Assembly (NCBI GenBank): GCA_965262425.1
Contig: OZ253536.1
Location: 1,240,001 to 1,304,000, forward strand
Reading direction: 5' to 3'
DNA length: 64,000 nucleotides
DNA from: CAZOZZ01 sp965262425
GTDB taxonomy: Bacteria > Acidobacteriota > Terriglobia > 20CM-2-55-15
Both the position numbers and the translations under genes were made by a program. Numbering within the stretch: the first letter of the stretch is position 1; each line of letters starts with the position of its first letter. Under the pieces are notes generated by a model. That model did not search any database. It was not told where the DNA came from and saw nothing but the letters and a program-made list of their open reading frames with translations. Below, piece by piece: positions 27,651 to 37,357 of the stretch.

Positions 27651-27656
27651 CGGGTG

Positions 27657-30392
27657 ATGAAGCAGGAGGTTCTGAGTACGATGGCGGGCGGAAACGGGCG
27701 TGTTAAGGCCGACAAGGGCCTGAAGTTCCAATGTTATTTTACGGGGGAAGGTGTTTCTCCTTATGACGCGGTGGAATGGGAACGCCGCACCGCATCGATC
27801 GTGAACGAGTCCGGCGGCGTCATTTTTGAGCAGAAGGACGTCGAGGTTCCGAAGAAATGGTCGCAGACGGCGACCAATATTGTCGCGTCCAAGTACTTCC
27901 ACGGAAAGATGGGAACTCCGGAACGGGAGGGCAGCGTCCGCCAGTTGATTGCCCGCGTCGTCGACACGATGACCGGATGGGGAGCCAAGGGCGGATACTT
28001 TGTTTCTCCCGAGGACGGAACGACCTTCCACGACGAACTGGCCCACCTTCTGGTCAATCAGATGGTCGCGTTCAACTCGCCGGTGTGGTTTAACTGTGGC
28101 GTCGAGGAAAAGCCTCAGTGTTCGGCCTGCTTCATCAATTCGGTTCAGGATACGATGGGTTCGATACTCACCCTGGCAAAGACCGAGGCCATGCTGTTCA
28201 AGTTTGGTTCGGGCACCGGCAGCAACCTCTCGCCTATCCGCTCATCTATCGAGCAGCTTTCCGGCGGCGGGATCGCGTCGGGACCGGTTTCCTTCATGAA
28301 GGGATTTGATGCGTTTGCGGGCGTGATCAAGTCCGGGGGGAAGACCCGTCGTGCGGCGAAGATGGTGATTTTGAACGCGGATCATCCAGATATCGTCGAG
28401 TTCATCAATTCAAAAGCCAGCGAAGAGAAGAAGGCGTGGGTCCTGCTCGAAAGCGGCTACGGCGGTGGCGTCGACGGCGAAGCCTATTCGTCGATATTCT
28501 TCCAGAACGCGAACCACAGCGTCCGCGTGACCGACAAATTCATGGAGTCGGTCACTAACGACGGCAAGTGGACTACGCATTCGGTCACCACGGGCGAGCC
28601 GGTCAATACTTACCAGGCCCGCGAACTGATGGACATGATCTCCGAGTCCGCTCATATCTGCGGCGATCCCGGCATCCAGTACGATTCGACGATCAATCGG
28701 TGGCACACGTGTAAGAGCACCGCTCCGATCAACGCGTCGAACCCGTGTTCGGAATATATGTTTCTGGACGACTCCGCCTGCAACCTGGCTTCGCTCAACC
28801 TGATGAAGTTCAGGAAGCCGGATGGGACCTTCGATGTCGAGGCGTTCCGGTGGGCGGTCGCCGTGACGATCACGGCCCAGGAGATCGTCGTCGACAATGC
28901 CGGCTATCCGACGGAATTAATCGAAAGGAATTCCCATGACTATCGGCCCCTGGGTCTGGGCTACGCCAATCTGGGTGCGTTGCTGATGGCGATGGGTATT
29001 CCTTATGACAGCGATGAGGGGCGCGCTTATGCCGCGGCAATCACCGCGATCATGACCGGGCAGGCATATCTGACGTCTTCGAAGATAGCCGGCGAGATCG
29101 GCCCGTTTGCGGGTTTCGAAATGAATCGGGAGTCTTGTCTCGAAGTCATGCGAATGCACCGGGATTCCGTCAAGGCGATCGACAAGAACAGTATTCCGAC
29201 CGACCTCTACGAAGCGGCCTGGAATGTCTGGTCCGAGACGGTGGACCACGGCGAACGGACCGGTTTCCGAAACGCACAGGCGTCCGTCCTGGCGCCCACG
29301 GGAACTATCGGGTTCATGATGGATTGCGATACGACGGGGGTCGAGCCCGACCTGGCCCTGGTCAAATACAAGAAACTCGTCGGCGGCGGTACGATCAAGA
29401 TCGTCAACAACACGGTGCCGCTGGCTCTCGAGCGACTGGGGTACGACGATCCACAGGTCAAGGCGCTCGTAGCCTATATCGACGAAAATGGGACCATCGA
29501 GGGCGCTCCGGAATTGAAGGATGCCCACCTGCCGGTGTTCGACTGCGCCTTCAAGGCCACCAAGGGCAAGCGGACCATCGACTACATGGGACACCTGAAG
29601 ATGATGGGTGCGGTACAGCCCTTCATCTCCGGCGCGATATCCAAGACTGTAAACCTTCCTTCGGACGTAACGTTCGAAGAAATCGGACAGACTTATATCG
29701 AGGGATGGAAACTGGGCCTGAAAGCGGTGGCCGTTTACAGGGACTCTTCGAAGCGGGTGCAGCCTTTGAACACGGCGGAGACGGATGGCCAGGAGAAGGC
29801 TGCCTCCAACAAGCCGACAAGGCGACATCTGCCGTCTGAACGGCATGCCATCACGCACAAGTTCGGGGTGGCGGGCCATGAAGGATATATCACCATCGGG
29901 ATGTATGAGGACGGAACTCCCGGAGAGATTTTTATCGTGATGGCGAAAGAGGGCTCGACCTTATCGGGCGTGATGGACAGCTTCGCAACATCGTGCTCCC
30001 TGGCCTTGCAGTACGGAGTGCCGCTGGGAGTCCTGGTCGATAAGTTCACGCACACCCGGTTCGAACCCGCGGGGTTTACAAACAACCCTCAGGTGCCGTA
30101 CGCCAAGTCCATCATGGACTACATCTTCCGTTATCTGGCTTCCCGCTTCCTGTCTGCCGAAGAAGCGAAAGCGGTCGGGGTACAGATCGATCAGGACCCC
30201 GCGGTACGGCTGGGGCCGGCGCCCGAGGTGGGTATTCCGATGGTGAGAACCGACCCGCCCCTCCGGGAAGGTGCACTTGTCGACATCGAAGACCGGGATG
30301 CCCCGGTCTGTTTCGATTGCGGCTCGCTGATGGTCCGGAACGGCTCCTGTTATAAGTGCCTGAACTGTGGGTCTACGAGCGGGTGTTCGTAG
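27657..30392 (+). CDS. nrdJ: adenosylcobalamin-dependent (class II) ribonucleotide reductase
   Basis: A roughly 911-residue vitamin-B12-dependent reductase converting ribonucleotides to deoxyribonucleotides. Visible: FNSPVWFNCGV with the first redox Cys, NASNPCSEYMFLDDSACNL with the catalytic radical Cys, ATGTIGFMMDCDTTG-like substrate loop (APTGTIGFMMDCDTTG), and a C-terminal zinc-ribbon-like tail CFDCG...CYKCLNCG with the relay cysteines. The start is ATG 27657, or GTG 27654 one codon earlier; the SD is GGAGGG. It has its own promoter with an NrdR-like box and a structured leader that can hide the SD. It is followed 6 bp later by a nitroreductase gene. Confidence 0.96.
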   Translation: MKQEVLSTMAGGNGRVKADKGLKFQCYFTGEGVSPYDAVEWERRTASIVNESGGVIFEQKDVEVPKKWSQTATNIVASKYFHGKMGTPEREGSVRQLIARVVDTMTGWGAKGGYFVSPEDGTTFHDELAHLLVNQMVAFNSPVWFNCGVEEKPQCSACFINSVQDTMGSILTLAKTEAMLFKFGSGTGSNLSPIRSSIEQLSGGGIASGPVSFMKGFDAFAGVIKSGGKTRRAAKMVILNADHPDIVEFINSKASEEKKAWVLLESGYGGGVDGEAYSSIFFQNANHSVRVTDKFMESVTNDGKWTTHSVTTGEPVNTYQARELMDMISESAHICGDPGIQYDSTINRWHTCKSTAPINASNPCSEYMFLDDSACNLASLNLMKFRKPDGTFDVEAFRWAVAVTITAQEIVVDNAGYPTELIERNSHDYRPLGLGYANLGALLMAMGIPYDSDEGRAYAAAITAIMTGQAYLTSSKIAGEIGPFAGFEMNRESCLEVMRMHRDSVKAIDKNSIPTDLYEAAWNVWSETVDHGERTGFRNAQASVLAPTGTIGFMMDCDTTGVEPDLALVKYKKLVGGGTIKIVNNTVPLALERLGYDDPQVKALVAYIDENGTIEGAPELKDAHLPVFDCAFKATKGKRTIDYMGHLKMMGAVQPFISGAISKTVNLPSDVTFEEIGQTYIEGWKLGLKAVAVYRDSSKRVQPLNTAETDGQEKAASNKPTRRHLPSERHAITHKFGVAGHEGYITIGMYEDGTPGEIFIVMAKEGSTLSGVMDSFATSCSLALQYGVPLGVLVDKFTHTRFEPAGFTNNPQVPYAKSIMDYIFRYLASRFLSAEEAKAVGVQIDQDPAVRLGPAPEVGIPMVRTDPPLREGALVDIEDRDAPVCFDCGSLMVRNGSCYKCLNCGSTSGCS

Positions 30393-30398
30393 ACGAAC

Positions 30399-31109
30399 AT
30401 GGAATCGAAATCACCCTCCAGGCCTGCCCGATCGAGTAGATACGTTTTTCGACCTCTTGAGTTCGAAAGAGTTCCGGCTGAAGATGGAGACCGACGAGTC
30501 GACCAGTTGTACCAGACTCTCCGCACCAGACGCAGCGTCCGGGACTTTTCGCCCGACCTGGTTCCGGTGGAGCTCATCCGGAAATGCATTCGTATCGCGG
30601 GGACCGCCCCTTCCGGCGCGAACATTCAGCCGTGGCGTTTCGTCATCGTGTCCGATCCCGACATCAAGAGGCAGATCCGGCTGGCGGCCGAGAAGGAGGA
30701 AAGAGAGAACTACGATCGACGTTTTCCCAAGGAGTGGCTCGAAGCTCTGGCGCCGCTTGGGACCGATTGGAACAAGGAGTTTCTTGAGATCGTCCCGCAC
30801 CTGATCGTGGTTTTTCGCGTGGACTACGGTCTTGGCGAGACTAGCGAAGAACAACAGTTCAAGAAGAAGCACTATTACGTCATGGAATCGGTCGGGATAG
30901 CGGTCGGAATGCTGCTGACCGCAATCCACGCCGCCGGCCTGGTCACATTGACCCACACCCCGAGCCCCATGGGTTTCTTACGGGACATCCTCGGCCGTCC
31001 CAAAAACGAAACAGCCTTTGTGCTCTTGCCGATAGGCTACCCGGCCCCCGACGCCGAAGTCCCCGACATCAAGAAGAAACCGCTCGAAGAAATCTGCATC
31101 CAGAAGTAA
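30399..31109 (+). CDS. nitroreductase-family flavoprotein (iodotyrosine deiodinase-like)
   Basis: A 236-residue FMN-dependent nitroreductase. RTRRSVRDFSPD and GTAPSGANIQPWRFV bind the FMN phosphate; the segment EKEERENYDRRFPKEWLEAL followed by LGTDWNKEFLEIVPHLIVVF resembles the active-site lid of iodotyrosine deiodinases, which contact the substrate zwitterion through Glu, Tyr and Lys/Arg. Bacterial members reductively dehalogenate halotyrosines; physiological role here is open. The N-terminal 20 residues are poorly conserved. It lies 6 bp after nrdJ, so co-transcription is possible. Confidence 0.82.
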   Translation: MESKSPSRPARSSRYVFRPLEFERVPAEDGDRRVDQLYQTLRTRRSVRDFSPDLVPVELIRKCIRIAGTAPSGANIQPWRFVIVSDPDIKRQIRLAAEKEERENYDRRFPKEWLEALAPLGTDWNKEFLEIVPHLIVVFRVDYGLGETSEEQQFKKKHYYVMESVGIAVGMLLTAIHAAGLVTLTHTPSPMGFLRDILGRPKNETAFVLLPIGYPAPDAEVPDIKKKPLEEICIQK

Positions 31110-31153
31110 TCCGGCCCGGGAGCCGGACACCGAAGACAGGGAGGGGATTTTTT

Positions 31154-31235
31154 CACCGCAGAGGCGCAGAGTGTTTTTTCGTTCTTTCTTACCGTCTTTT
31201 TTCCTTCCTCTCTGCGTCTCTGCGCCTCTGCGGTG
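31154..31235. repeat. CGCAGAG-type inverted repeat
   Basis: CACCGCAGAGGCGCAGAG pairs with CTCTGCGCCTCTGCGGTG about 45 bp away; the loop is T-rich. It belongs to a window-wide family of intergenic hairpins (also 32764, 37211 and divergent relatives). It may end transcription from nrdJ/nitroreductase. Confidence 0.75.
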
Positions 31236-31345
31236 AACCTTCTTACTCCCTATCTCGCCCGGCCTGTTGTCGCCAGCAAACCCGTGGTGCGGTCCTGGCG
31301 AGGCGTCCCGCCCCCTCTTTCCCGCTCATGTTACGCTGAAGAGTT

Positions 31346-32743
31346 ATGGTCGTGATGAAATTTGGCGGAACCTCCCTGGGTTCGGCCGACCGGATAAGAG
31401 CCGCTGCGCGTGTGGTCGCTTCATCCTGCGAGTCGGATCCCATTGTGGTTCTGTCAGCAATGGGCGGGGTGACCGACCTGTTGCTCGACGCCGGGGAGAA
31501 GGCGATTCGGGGCGCCGACCCGGAAGTCGCCGAGACCCTGACTTCTCTCCGCACTAAACACGAATCCGCGGTTTCGGTCCTGATCGAGGACGCCGGCAAG
31601 GCCTCTGATCTGCTCTCCGATCTCGAACCGCTCTGGGAGGAAATGCAAAAGGTCCTGACCGGAGTCCTGCTGTTGCGCGAACTCAGCACGCGGTCGCGGG
31701 ATCTGGTTGGTTCTTTCGGCGAACGTCTCATCGTCCCAATCTTTACGGCTTACCTGAACCAGATCGACGTGCGAGCGGAAGCCGTGGATGCCCGCAGCCT
31801 GATTGTGACCAAGGACGAGGCTGATTTTGCTCTGGTGGACTTCGACGAGACGAAACTCCGATGCCGGGAGGTCGTCGAGATAGTCGGCCGTGGTGTGGTG
31901 CCCATCGTGACCGGTTTTATCTGTGCCACTACGGAAGGAATCACGACGACTCTCGGGCGCGGTGGTTCCGACTATTCGGCTTCGGTCGTCGGTTACTCGG
32001 TGAATGCCGACGAGATTCAGATCTGGACTGATGTGGATGGAGTGATGACCGCCGATCCGAGAATAGTGAGTTCGGCCAGGGTCCTGCGACAGATTTCCTA
32101 CAAAGAAGCCGCCGAAATGTCCTATTTCGGAGCCAAGGTGCTGCATCCGAAGACGATCATGCCCGCGGCGGATCTGGGCATCCCGATCCACATCAAGAAC
32201 ACATTCGATCCGGAACAGGAAGGGACACTGATCACGACCGAATCTCCCAAAATTCATCAGGGAGTGAAAACCGTGTCGTCAATCACGGGAGTGACCCTGG
32301 TCTCGATTGAAGGGCGTGGAATGATCGGTGTTCCCGGAACGGCGCAAAGGGCCTTCGGCGCTATCGCAAGCCGTCGCATCAACGTGTTGATGTTTTCACA
32401 GGGCTCCTCCGAACAGCACATTTCGCTCGTCGTCAGCAGGCAGGACGGAGACAGTACCGTGCGCGCGTTGAGGCGGGAGTTCGAGCCGGAAATCGAAAAA
32501 CGTCAGGTCGACAGGATCGCGGACATTTCCGACATCGCCATTATTGCGCTCGTTGGCGAGGGCATGAAGTCGATCCCGGGTATCGCAGCCAGAACGTTCG
32601 GCGTGATCGGCGACACGGAGATGAACATTCTGATGATCGCCCAGGGATCATCGGAGTTGAACCTGTCTCTCGTTGTTGCCCAGTCGGACGCACCCACGGC
32701 GGTCCGCCTGATCCACGACGCTTTTGAGTTGGGGGACGTCTAG
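31346..32743 (+). CDS. lysC: aspartate kinase
   Basis: A 465-residue monofunctional aspartokinase, phosphorylating aspartate for lysine, threonine and methionine synthesis. KFGGTSLG at the N-terminus, FGERL, TTLGRGGSDYSA and IWTDVDGVMTADPRI define the kinase domain (1 to about 290). Two ACT domains follow (VTLVSIEGRGMIGVPG and IAIIALVGEGMKSIPG), so allosteric feedback inhibition is expected. The length and long N-terminal region resemble ThrA-type kinases. An alternative start is Met 4. It is a single gene between two CGCAGAG hairpins. Confidence 0.95.
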   Translation: MVVMKFGGTSLGSADRIRAAARVVASSCESDPIVVLSAMGGVTDLLLDAGEKAIRGADPEVAETLTSLRTKHESAVSVLIEDAGKASDLLSDLEPLWEEMQKVLTGVLLLRELSTRSRDLVGSFGERLIVPIFTAYLNQIDVRAEAVDARSLIVTKDEADFALVDFDETKLRCREVVEIVGRGVVPIVTGFICATTEGITTTLGRGGSDYSASVVGYSVNADEIQIWTDVDGVMTADPRIVSSARVLRQISYKEAAEMSYFGAKVLHPKTIMPAADLGIPIHIKNTFDPEQEGTLITTESPKIHQGVKTVSSITGVTLVSIEGRGMIGVPGTAQRAFGAIASRRINVLMFSQGSSEQHISLVVSRQDGDSTVRALRREFEPEIEKRQVDRIADISDIAIIALVGEGMKSIPGIAARTFGVIGDTEMNILMIAQGSSELNLSLVVAQSDAPTAVRLIHDAFELGDV

Positions 32744-32763
32744 GCCGCGCGGGCCCTCAGAAC

Positions 32764-32859
32764 TCGACGCAGAGACGCAGAGACCGGAGGAAGATTGTCG
32801 GAGACCTTTAGCCGGGAACAAGAAAATCAGATCTCTGCGTCTCTGCGCCTTTGCGTCGA
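32764..32859. repeat. CGCAGAG-type inverted repeat
   Basis: TCGACGCAGAGACGCAGAG pairs with CTCTGCGTCTCTGCG...GCGTCGA after a spacer of about 55 bp. It separates lysC from the convergent coiled-coil gene and is probably a bidirectional terminator or transposed hairpin. Confidence 0.75.
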
Positions 32860-32917
32860 AAATCCCTCTCTTAGAATGCGAAGTTATGCAGGAGCGGGCC
32901 CGTAGGCTCCAAGCCTG

Positions 32918-34552
32918 CTAACTCGCTCCCTTTTCCTTCTTGGTTCCGTCAATCTGGAAGTAAAGGCCCCGGCGGTAGGCCTCCAGCTCCGCTCGTTCGA
33001 CATTCTTTCGAATGACCGCGGACAGAGCAGCCGTAGGGTCGTCGATAAATTTGGTCAGGGCGGCGATCTGGATGTCGATGCCGGCGATCTCTCCGGAAGG
33101 ATCCGCGTCGTTTGTTGGAACTGACGGCGTCGTGCCGGCCGCATCGATCTTTTGTTCGAGTTGATCTTTCTGGAACGTGAGTTCCTCGATCTTCCATTCG
33201 TACTCGAGGCTCAGTTTTTCCCGGAGTTCAGTTTCGCGAGCATCGCCGATGGTTTCGGTGCCCTGTTTCAGTTCGTCCATCTGCTGTTCGAAGTCGGAAC
33301 GTTCCTTTTCCCTCTGATCCGCCGCGGCCTTCAGTTCCCCTTCGAGAGCCGTTCGCTTTTCTTCGCTGTCGGCGAGTCTCGACAGCAGTTCGTCTTTGAT
33401 CGCGTCCAGTTCGGCCGGGTCGATCTTCGAAGAGCCTTCCGAGACGGATACCTCCAGTTGCGAGATGTCTGTCGCCAGCGAGACCCGTTCCTTTTCCCAA
33501 TCTGCGCGTTCGCTCCCGAGTCGCTCTTCGAAGTCGGAAAGAGCAGCCTCGGCCTGACCGAGCTTTGCAGTCAACTCTTTCCGCAAGGTTTCAAGCTCGG
33601 AGGGGGCGACACGCGAGGAGGCCTCGGCGAGAGAGCCTTCGAGCTGACTGATTTTCGCCGTCAGACCGTCGCGCTCGTCCTGCCAGGTGGAGGAATTCTT
33701 GTCGAGGCGCTCCTTGAGATCCAGAACGTTCTTTTCCAGATCCTTCTTTTCCGCCTCCCACCCGTCCGCGGCAGATTCAGCACGCTGCTCGAGGTCGGCC
33801 AGAGCCCGGGTGGCGGTCCGGATGCGGGCTTCGAGTTCCTCTCTGACTTCCGCGGCTTTCGGATCGGCGGTTGGCAGCGCCGGATTCGTTCCTCCCGTTT
33901 TCCGGAGACGTGAGATTTCCAGATGCAGGCGTCCGCGTTCGGTCTGCCATTGCTTTTCGGCCTCGGCCTTTTCCTCGGTCGATTCGTTCCGGATCTTTTC
34001 GAGCCGTGCTTCCATCTCCGCCTGGAGCCTGGACTCGATCGCGTCGGAGGCTCGTGTCGGGTTGCTCGACCGCTCGAGCGCTTCGACGACCTGGGTTTCC
34101 AGGTCTGAGATCTTTTCCTCGAGTTCCTGCTTTTCGGTGGCCCATTGCCGCTTTGCCAGACCCTGTGCCTCCTCGGCCTGTTCTTTCAGCCGTGTTGCCT
34201 CTTCCGCCTCCGCGCGGAGCTCTTCGGAGCCGGACCCTCCCGAGGCTCTAGCATGCCGTGCGTCGGATCGCAGCTTCTGCACCGACTGCTCCAGACCATC
34301 GATTTCGGAATTGAGTCGCCTGCGCTCGTTCCGCCATTGAGCTGTCGCGTCTTCAAATTCGTCTTCGATTCGAACCCGCTCACGCTTGGCTTCTCGCAGC
34401 TTGTTGGTGAATTCGTCGGAGATTTCTTCGGTCAGGTTGACGCGGGTGACCTCCTTGGCTTCAATCAAGGAGGCCTCTAACTTGATAATCTCGGTGTTGA
34501 GACGATCTCTCTCCGTCTTCCAATCTGCGTCGGTGTGAATTTCTTTACCCAT
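32918..34552 (-). CDS. long periodic coiled-coil protein with W-x2-E-[RK]-x2-L modules
   Basis: A 544-residue, almost entirely heptad-patterned protein with no signal peptide and no Cys. A module recurs about every 60-65 residues: DWKTERDRLNTEIIKLE, QWRNERRRLNSEIDGLE, QWATEKQELEEKISDLE, QWQTERGRLHLEISRLR, GWEAEKKDLEKNVLDLK, TWQDERDGLTAKISQLE, DWEKERVSLATDISQLE and a degenerate QREKERSDFEQQMDELK. A separate C-terminal part (IAALTKFIDDPTAALSAVIR to the end) is less helical-repeat-like. I take ATG 34552 (MGKEIH) as start; the frame is open to 34660, ending at MITE T1 copy C. No ribosome-binding site is obvious. Family unknown; it probably forms a filament or scaffold. Confidence 0.75.
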   Translation of the reverse strand: MGKEIHTDADWKTERDRLNTEIIKLEASLIEAKEVTRVNLTEEISDEFTNKLREAKRERVRIEDEFEDATAQWRNERRRLNSEIDGLEQSVQKLRSDARHARASGGSGSEELRAEAEEATRLKEQAEEAQGLAKRQWATEKQELEEKISDLETQVVEALERSSNPTRASDAIESRLQAEMEARLEKIRNESTEEKAEAEKQWQTERGRLHLEISRLRKTGGTNPALPTADPKAAEVREELEARIRTATRALADLEQRAESAADGWEAEKKDLEKNVLDLKERLDKNSSTWQDERDGLTAKISQLEGSLAEASSRVAPSELETLRKELTAKLGQAEAALSDFEERLGSERADWEKERVSLATDISQLEVSVSEGSSKIDPAELDAIKDELLSRLADSEEKRTALEGELKAAADQREKERSDFEQQMDELKQGTETIGDARETELREKLSLEYEWKIEELTFQKDQLEQKIDAAGTTPSVPTNDADPSGEIAGIDIQIAALTKFIDDPTAALSAVIRKNVERAELEAYRRGLYFQIDGTKKEKGAS

Positions 34553-34663
34553 GCACAGTGAGGTCAAACTATTGTTTGTAGAGGGATTGGAAGTCGAACC
34601 TGTCGAGTTCCGCTCCGCACGAGAGTAATCGTAAACAATGCGACATGCCTCCGCCAACATCTA

Positions 34664-34823
34664 GGAGCCTGCCCGGCAGAAGAGACCTACTACGAAAGCG
34701 GTATAATCGGTCCATATTTCCTCGATTTTTCGTTGAATAGAACCACTATTCGCTTCAAAATCGAGAAAATCTGTCCTCGATTCCCCACTTTCTCGCTACG
34801 ATCCCTTCTGCCGCGGAGGCTCC
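34664..34823 (+). repeat. MITE family T1 (160 bp), copy C
   Basis: GGAGCCTGCCCGGCAGAAG ends, TA at 34662-34663 and 34824-34825 in a CTAG target. It lies just upstream of the coiled-coil gene and could have displaced its promoter. Confidence 0.9.
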
Positions 34824-34825
34824 TA

Positions 34826-35073
34826 GCCCGACGCCACCGCTGCCGTCCCCGAAGGATCGGCCGGGCGAAGGCAAACTCATCGGTGGCGGGAAGCCTGTGT
34901 TTGAGGCACCCGAATACTGCCCGACTGTGGTAGATAATAGCGCAGTTTGACTCGCTACCGAAGAGGTACGCGGCGATTTTGATTTGGTCGAGCGTGTTCG
35001 ATGTTTCCCGCGCCCCGGGTGTCGGGGACATCGGCGAAAACAGGCATGATGAGGGTCTGAGGGGGTTTATCAG
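34826..35073. other. intergenic region, no gene seen
   Basis: About 250 bases between MITE copy C and the DUF3052 gene. It must hold the promoter of the DUF3052 gene; no clear RNA or ORF is supported. Confidence 0.4.
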
Positions 35074-35481
35074 ATGGCTGGATATTCCGGGACGCCGCTC
35101 GTGAAGAAACTGGGGCTCAAGCCTGGCTTCCGCGCGGCGTTCGTCAATCAACCTGCGGATTATGAGGAGAAGCTCGGTGAGCTTCCCGAAGGGATCGACG
35201 TCCGTCGGAGGCTGGGGAAGGGGCTCGACTTTATCCATTTCTTCACGGACCGACGTCGCAAGCTGGAACGGACGTTCCCTTCCCTGGCAAGGAACCTGGC
35301 GCCATCGGGTATGCTCTGGATCTCCTGGCCGAAGGCAGCATCTGGAGTCGAGACCGATCTCAACGGTAACGTGGTTCGTAACATCGGCCTGGGAAACGGA
35401 CTCGTCGACATCAAGGTCTGTGCCGTGGACGACGTCTGGTCCGGACTCAAGTTTGTTGTCCGGGTCCGTGATCGAAAATGA
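35074..35481 (+). CDS. DUF3052-family protein
   Basis: A 135-residue protein with the family opening GYSGTPLVKKLGLKPG, a central LDFIHFFTDRRRKLERTFPSL, MLWISWPKAASGVETDL and the C-terminal DIKVCAVDDVWSGLKFVVR. DUF3052 proteins are small, soluble and of unknown role. Preceded by GAGGGGGTTTATCAG. A 17-bp MITE-end remnant lies downstream. Confidence 0.85.
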   Translation: MAGYSGTPLVKKLGLKPGFRAAFVNQPADYEEKLGELPEGIDVRRRLGKGLDFIHFFTDRRRKLERTFPSLARNLAPSGMLWISWPKAASGVETDLNGNVVRNIGLGNGLVDIKVCAVDDVWSGLKFVVRVRDRK

Positions 35482-35493
35482 AGTGTGGACTGT

Positions 35494-35510
35494 GCCGCGC
35501 AGGTTCCTAG
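35494..35510 (-). repeat. remnant of a MITE T1 end
   Basis: GCCGCGCAGGTTCCTAG equals the right terminus of MITE T1 with one change. Only the tip is present, perhaps left after deletion. Confidence 0.4.
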
Positions 35511-35542
35511 CGCCGGCCTCAGTGGGAAACGGAGAGGGATCT

Positions 35543-37196
35543 ATGACAAGGATCATCAGCCTGATTGGACTTCTGATCTTCGGGCAAGGGTGGATCGAAA
35601 TGACGAACGCTCAAAGCAACGGCCCCAGAACCCGGGGGGAACTCACAAACTACGAGGAGACCAGCCGGTACAGCGAAGTCGTCGCCTTTGTGGATGATCT
35701 TGGTCGCGGGAGTTCCATCCTGCATGTGGAATCGTTCGGGGAAACCGTCGAGGGAAGATCGCTTCCTCTCATGGTTCTGGCGGACCCGCCCATTGCCCAG
35801 CCGCGAGATTTCTTCTCGTCGGGAAAACCCGCGGTGTTTGTCATGGCCAACATCCACGGGGGTGAGGTCGAGGGAAAAGAGGCGAGCTTGCAACTTGCCC
35901 GCCGGATCGTCGGGGGGGGATCTGCGACCGCTGTTGGATGACATCGTCGTTCTGATCGCGCCCATCTATAACGCCGATGGTAACGAGAAGTTTGATCTCG
36001 ACAACCGATCCCGGCAGAACGGTCCGATCGGAGGTGTGGGGACCCGGGCAAACGCCATGGGGCTCGATCTGAACCGGGACTACATGAAGATGGAGTCGCC
36101 CGAAGCCCGCGCCCTGATCGGTTTGTTCAATCGGTGGGACCCTCACGTGATAGTCGATCTCCATACAACGAACGGTTCCTACCACGGGTATCATCTGACG
36201 TATTCGCCTCCGCTGACCCCCAACGCCGATCCTCGACTGATCAACTACGAACGACAGGAACTGCTGCCGGCTGTGACCGAGGCTCTCGAAGGCAGGCACG
36301 ACGTGCGGGCATACTACTATGGCAACTTTTCCAGGCCGCCGGGTTCAACCGGGGAAGTCGGCCCGGGGAACCGCGTCTGGCAAACATTCGACAACCGGCC
36401 CCGTTTCGGCAACAGTTACGCCGGGTTGAGAAATCGCATTGCGATCCTGTCGGAAGCCTACAGCTATGTCGACTTTGCCGGACGGGTCCGGGCCACGGCT
36501 GCCTTTGTCGAGGAAATTCTTCGATACGCGGCCGGTCACGCCGACGAGATCGTCGAACTGACCAGATCGCTGGACGAATCGGTCGTCCGACGCGGAATGA
36601 CCGCCGATTCAGCCGGGATGGGCGTGCGTTTTGAACCGGCGATGTCCGGCCCCGTTTCGATACTGATCGGTGAGGTCGAACCACGAACAAACCCCAGATC
36701 CGGCAGGGAAATGACGGCTGTGATTCTCGACCGGTTCACTTCCGAGTCGATGATCGAGTACGGAACCTTCAGACCGACCCGATCCGCCCCGGTGCCCCGC
36801 GCCTACCTGTTTCGACCTGATCCGGCTCTGGATGTGGTCACCGAGCGTCTCATCGCACACGGTCTCACGGTGGAGGAAGCCGTAGAGGGGTTCAGCGTAC
36901 AGGTGGATGCGTTTCGCGTGGGCAACGTCGAGCGCGCCAGCAGGGAATTCGAGGGGCACCTCACCGTTCGGATCGACGGCGAGACCGTTGTCGAACAGGC
37001 AGAGTTCCCGGCAGGAACGATCATCGTCCGCACGGCCCAACCCCTGGCCGCGCTTGCTTTCTACCTTCTCGAGCCGGAAAGCGACGACGGTCTGGTGAAC
37101 TGGAACTTCCTGGACGATTACCTGGAAGTCGGCGCCACCTACCCGATCTACAAACTGATGACGGACGTTACGGTGGCGACCCGGACGAAACGGTGA
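35543..37196 (+). pseudogene. secreted M14-family zinc carboxypeptidase, frameshifted at a G8 tract
   Basis: ATG 35543 follows GGAGAGGG and starts a signal peptide (TRIISLIGLLIFGQGW, cleavage near TNAQ). The zinc ligands are in NIHGGEVEGKE (HxxE) and DLHTTNGSYHGYH; DLNRDYMKME follows the family. The frame is broken at a run of eight G (35912-35919). Reading seven G gives RIVGGDLRPLLDDIVVLIAP and a continuous protein of about 550 residues to 37196; as written the first part ends at 35941. It could be sequencing error, phase variation or a real null allele. It is probably an exported peptidase for amino-acid scavenging. Confidence 0.85.
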
Positions 37197-37210
37197 TCAG
37201 GAATAAGGTC

Positions 37211-37321
37211 TCGACGCAGAGGCGCAAAGACGCAGAGTGAATGGACTGGGTTCGGAATGCTCTCCGAGAGGGTGTTCAAGACCTGAAACGATTTTTCTGC
37301 GTCTCTGCGCCTCTGCGTCGA
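37211..37321. repeat. CGCAGAG-type inverted repeat
   Basis: TCGACGCAGAGGCGCAAAG pairs with CTCTGCGCCTCTGCGTCGA across about 70 bp. It lies between the convergent M14 peptidase and DinB genes. Confidence 0.75.
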
Positions 37322-37357
37322 AAAATCACCCTCAAAACCGAACGTCCAGGTCAGGTA

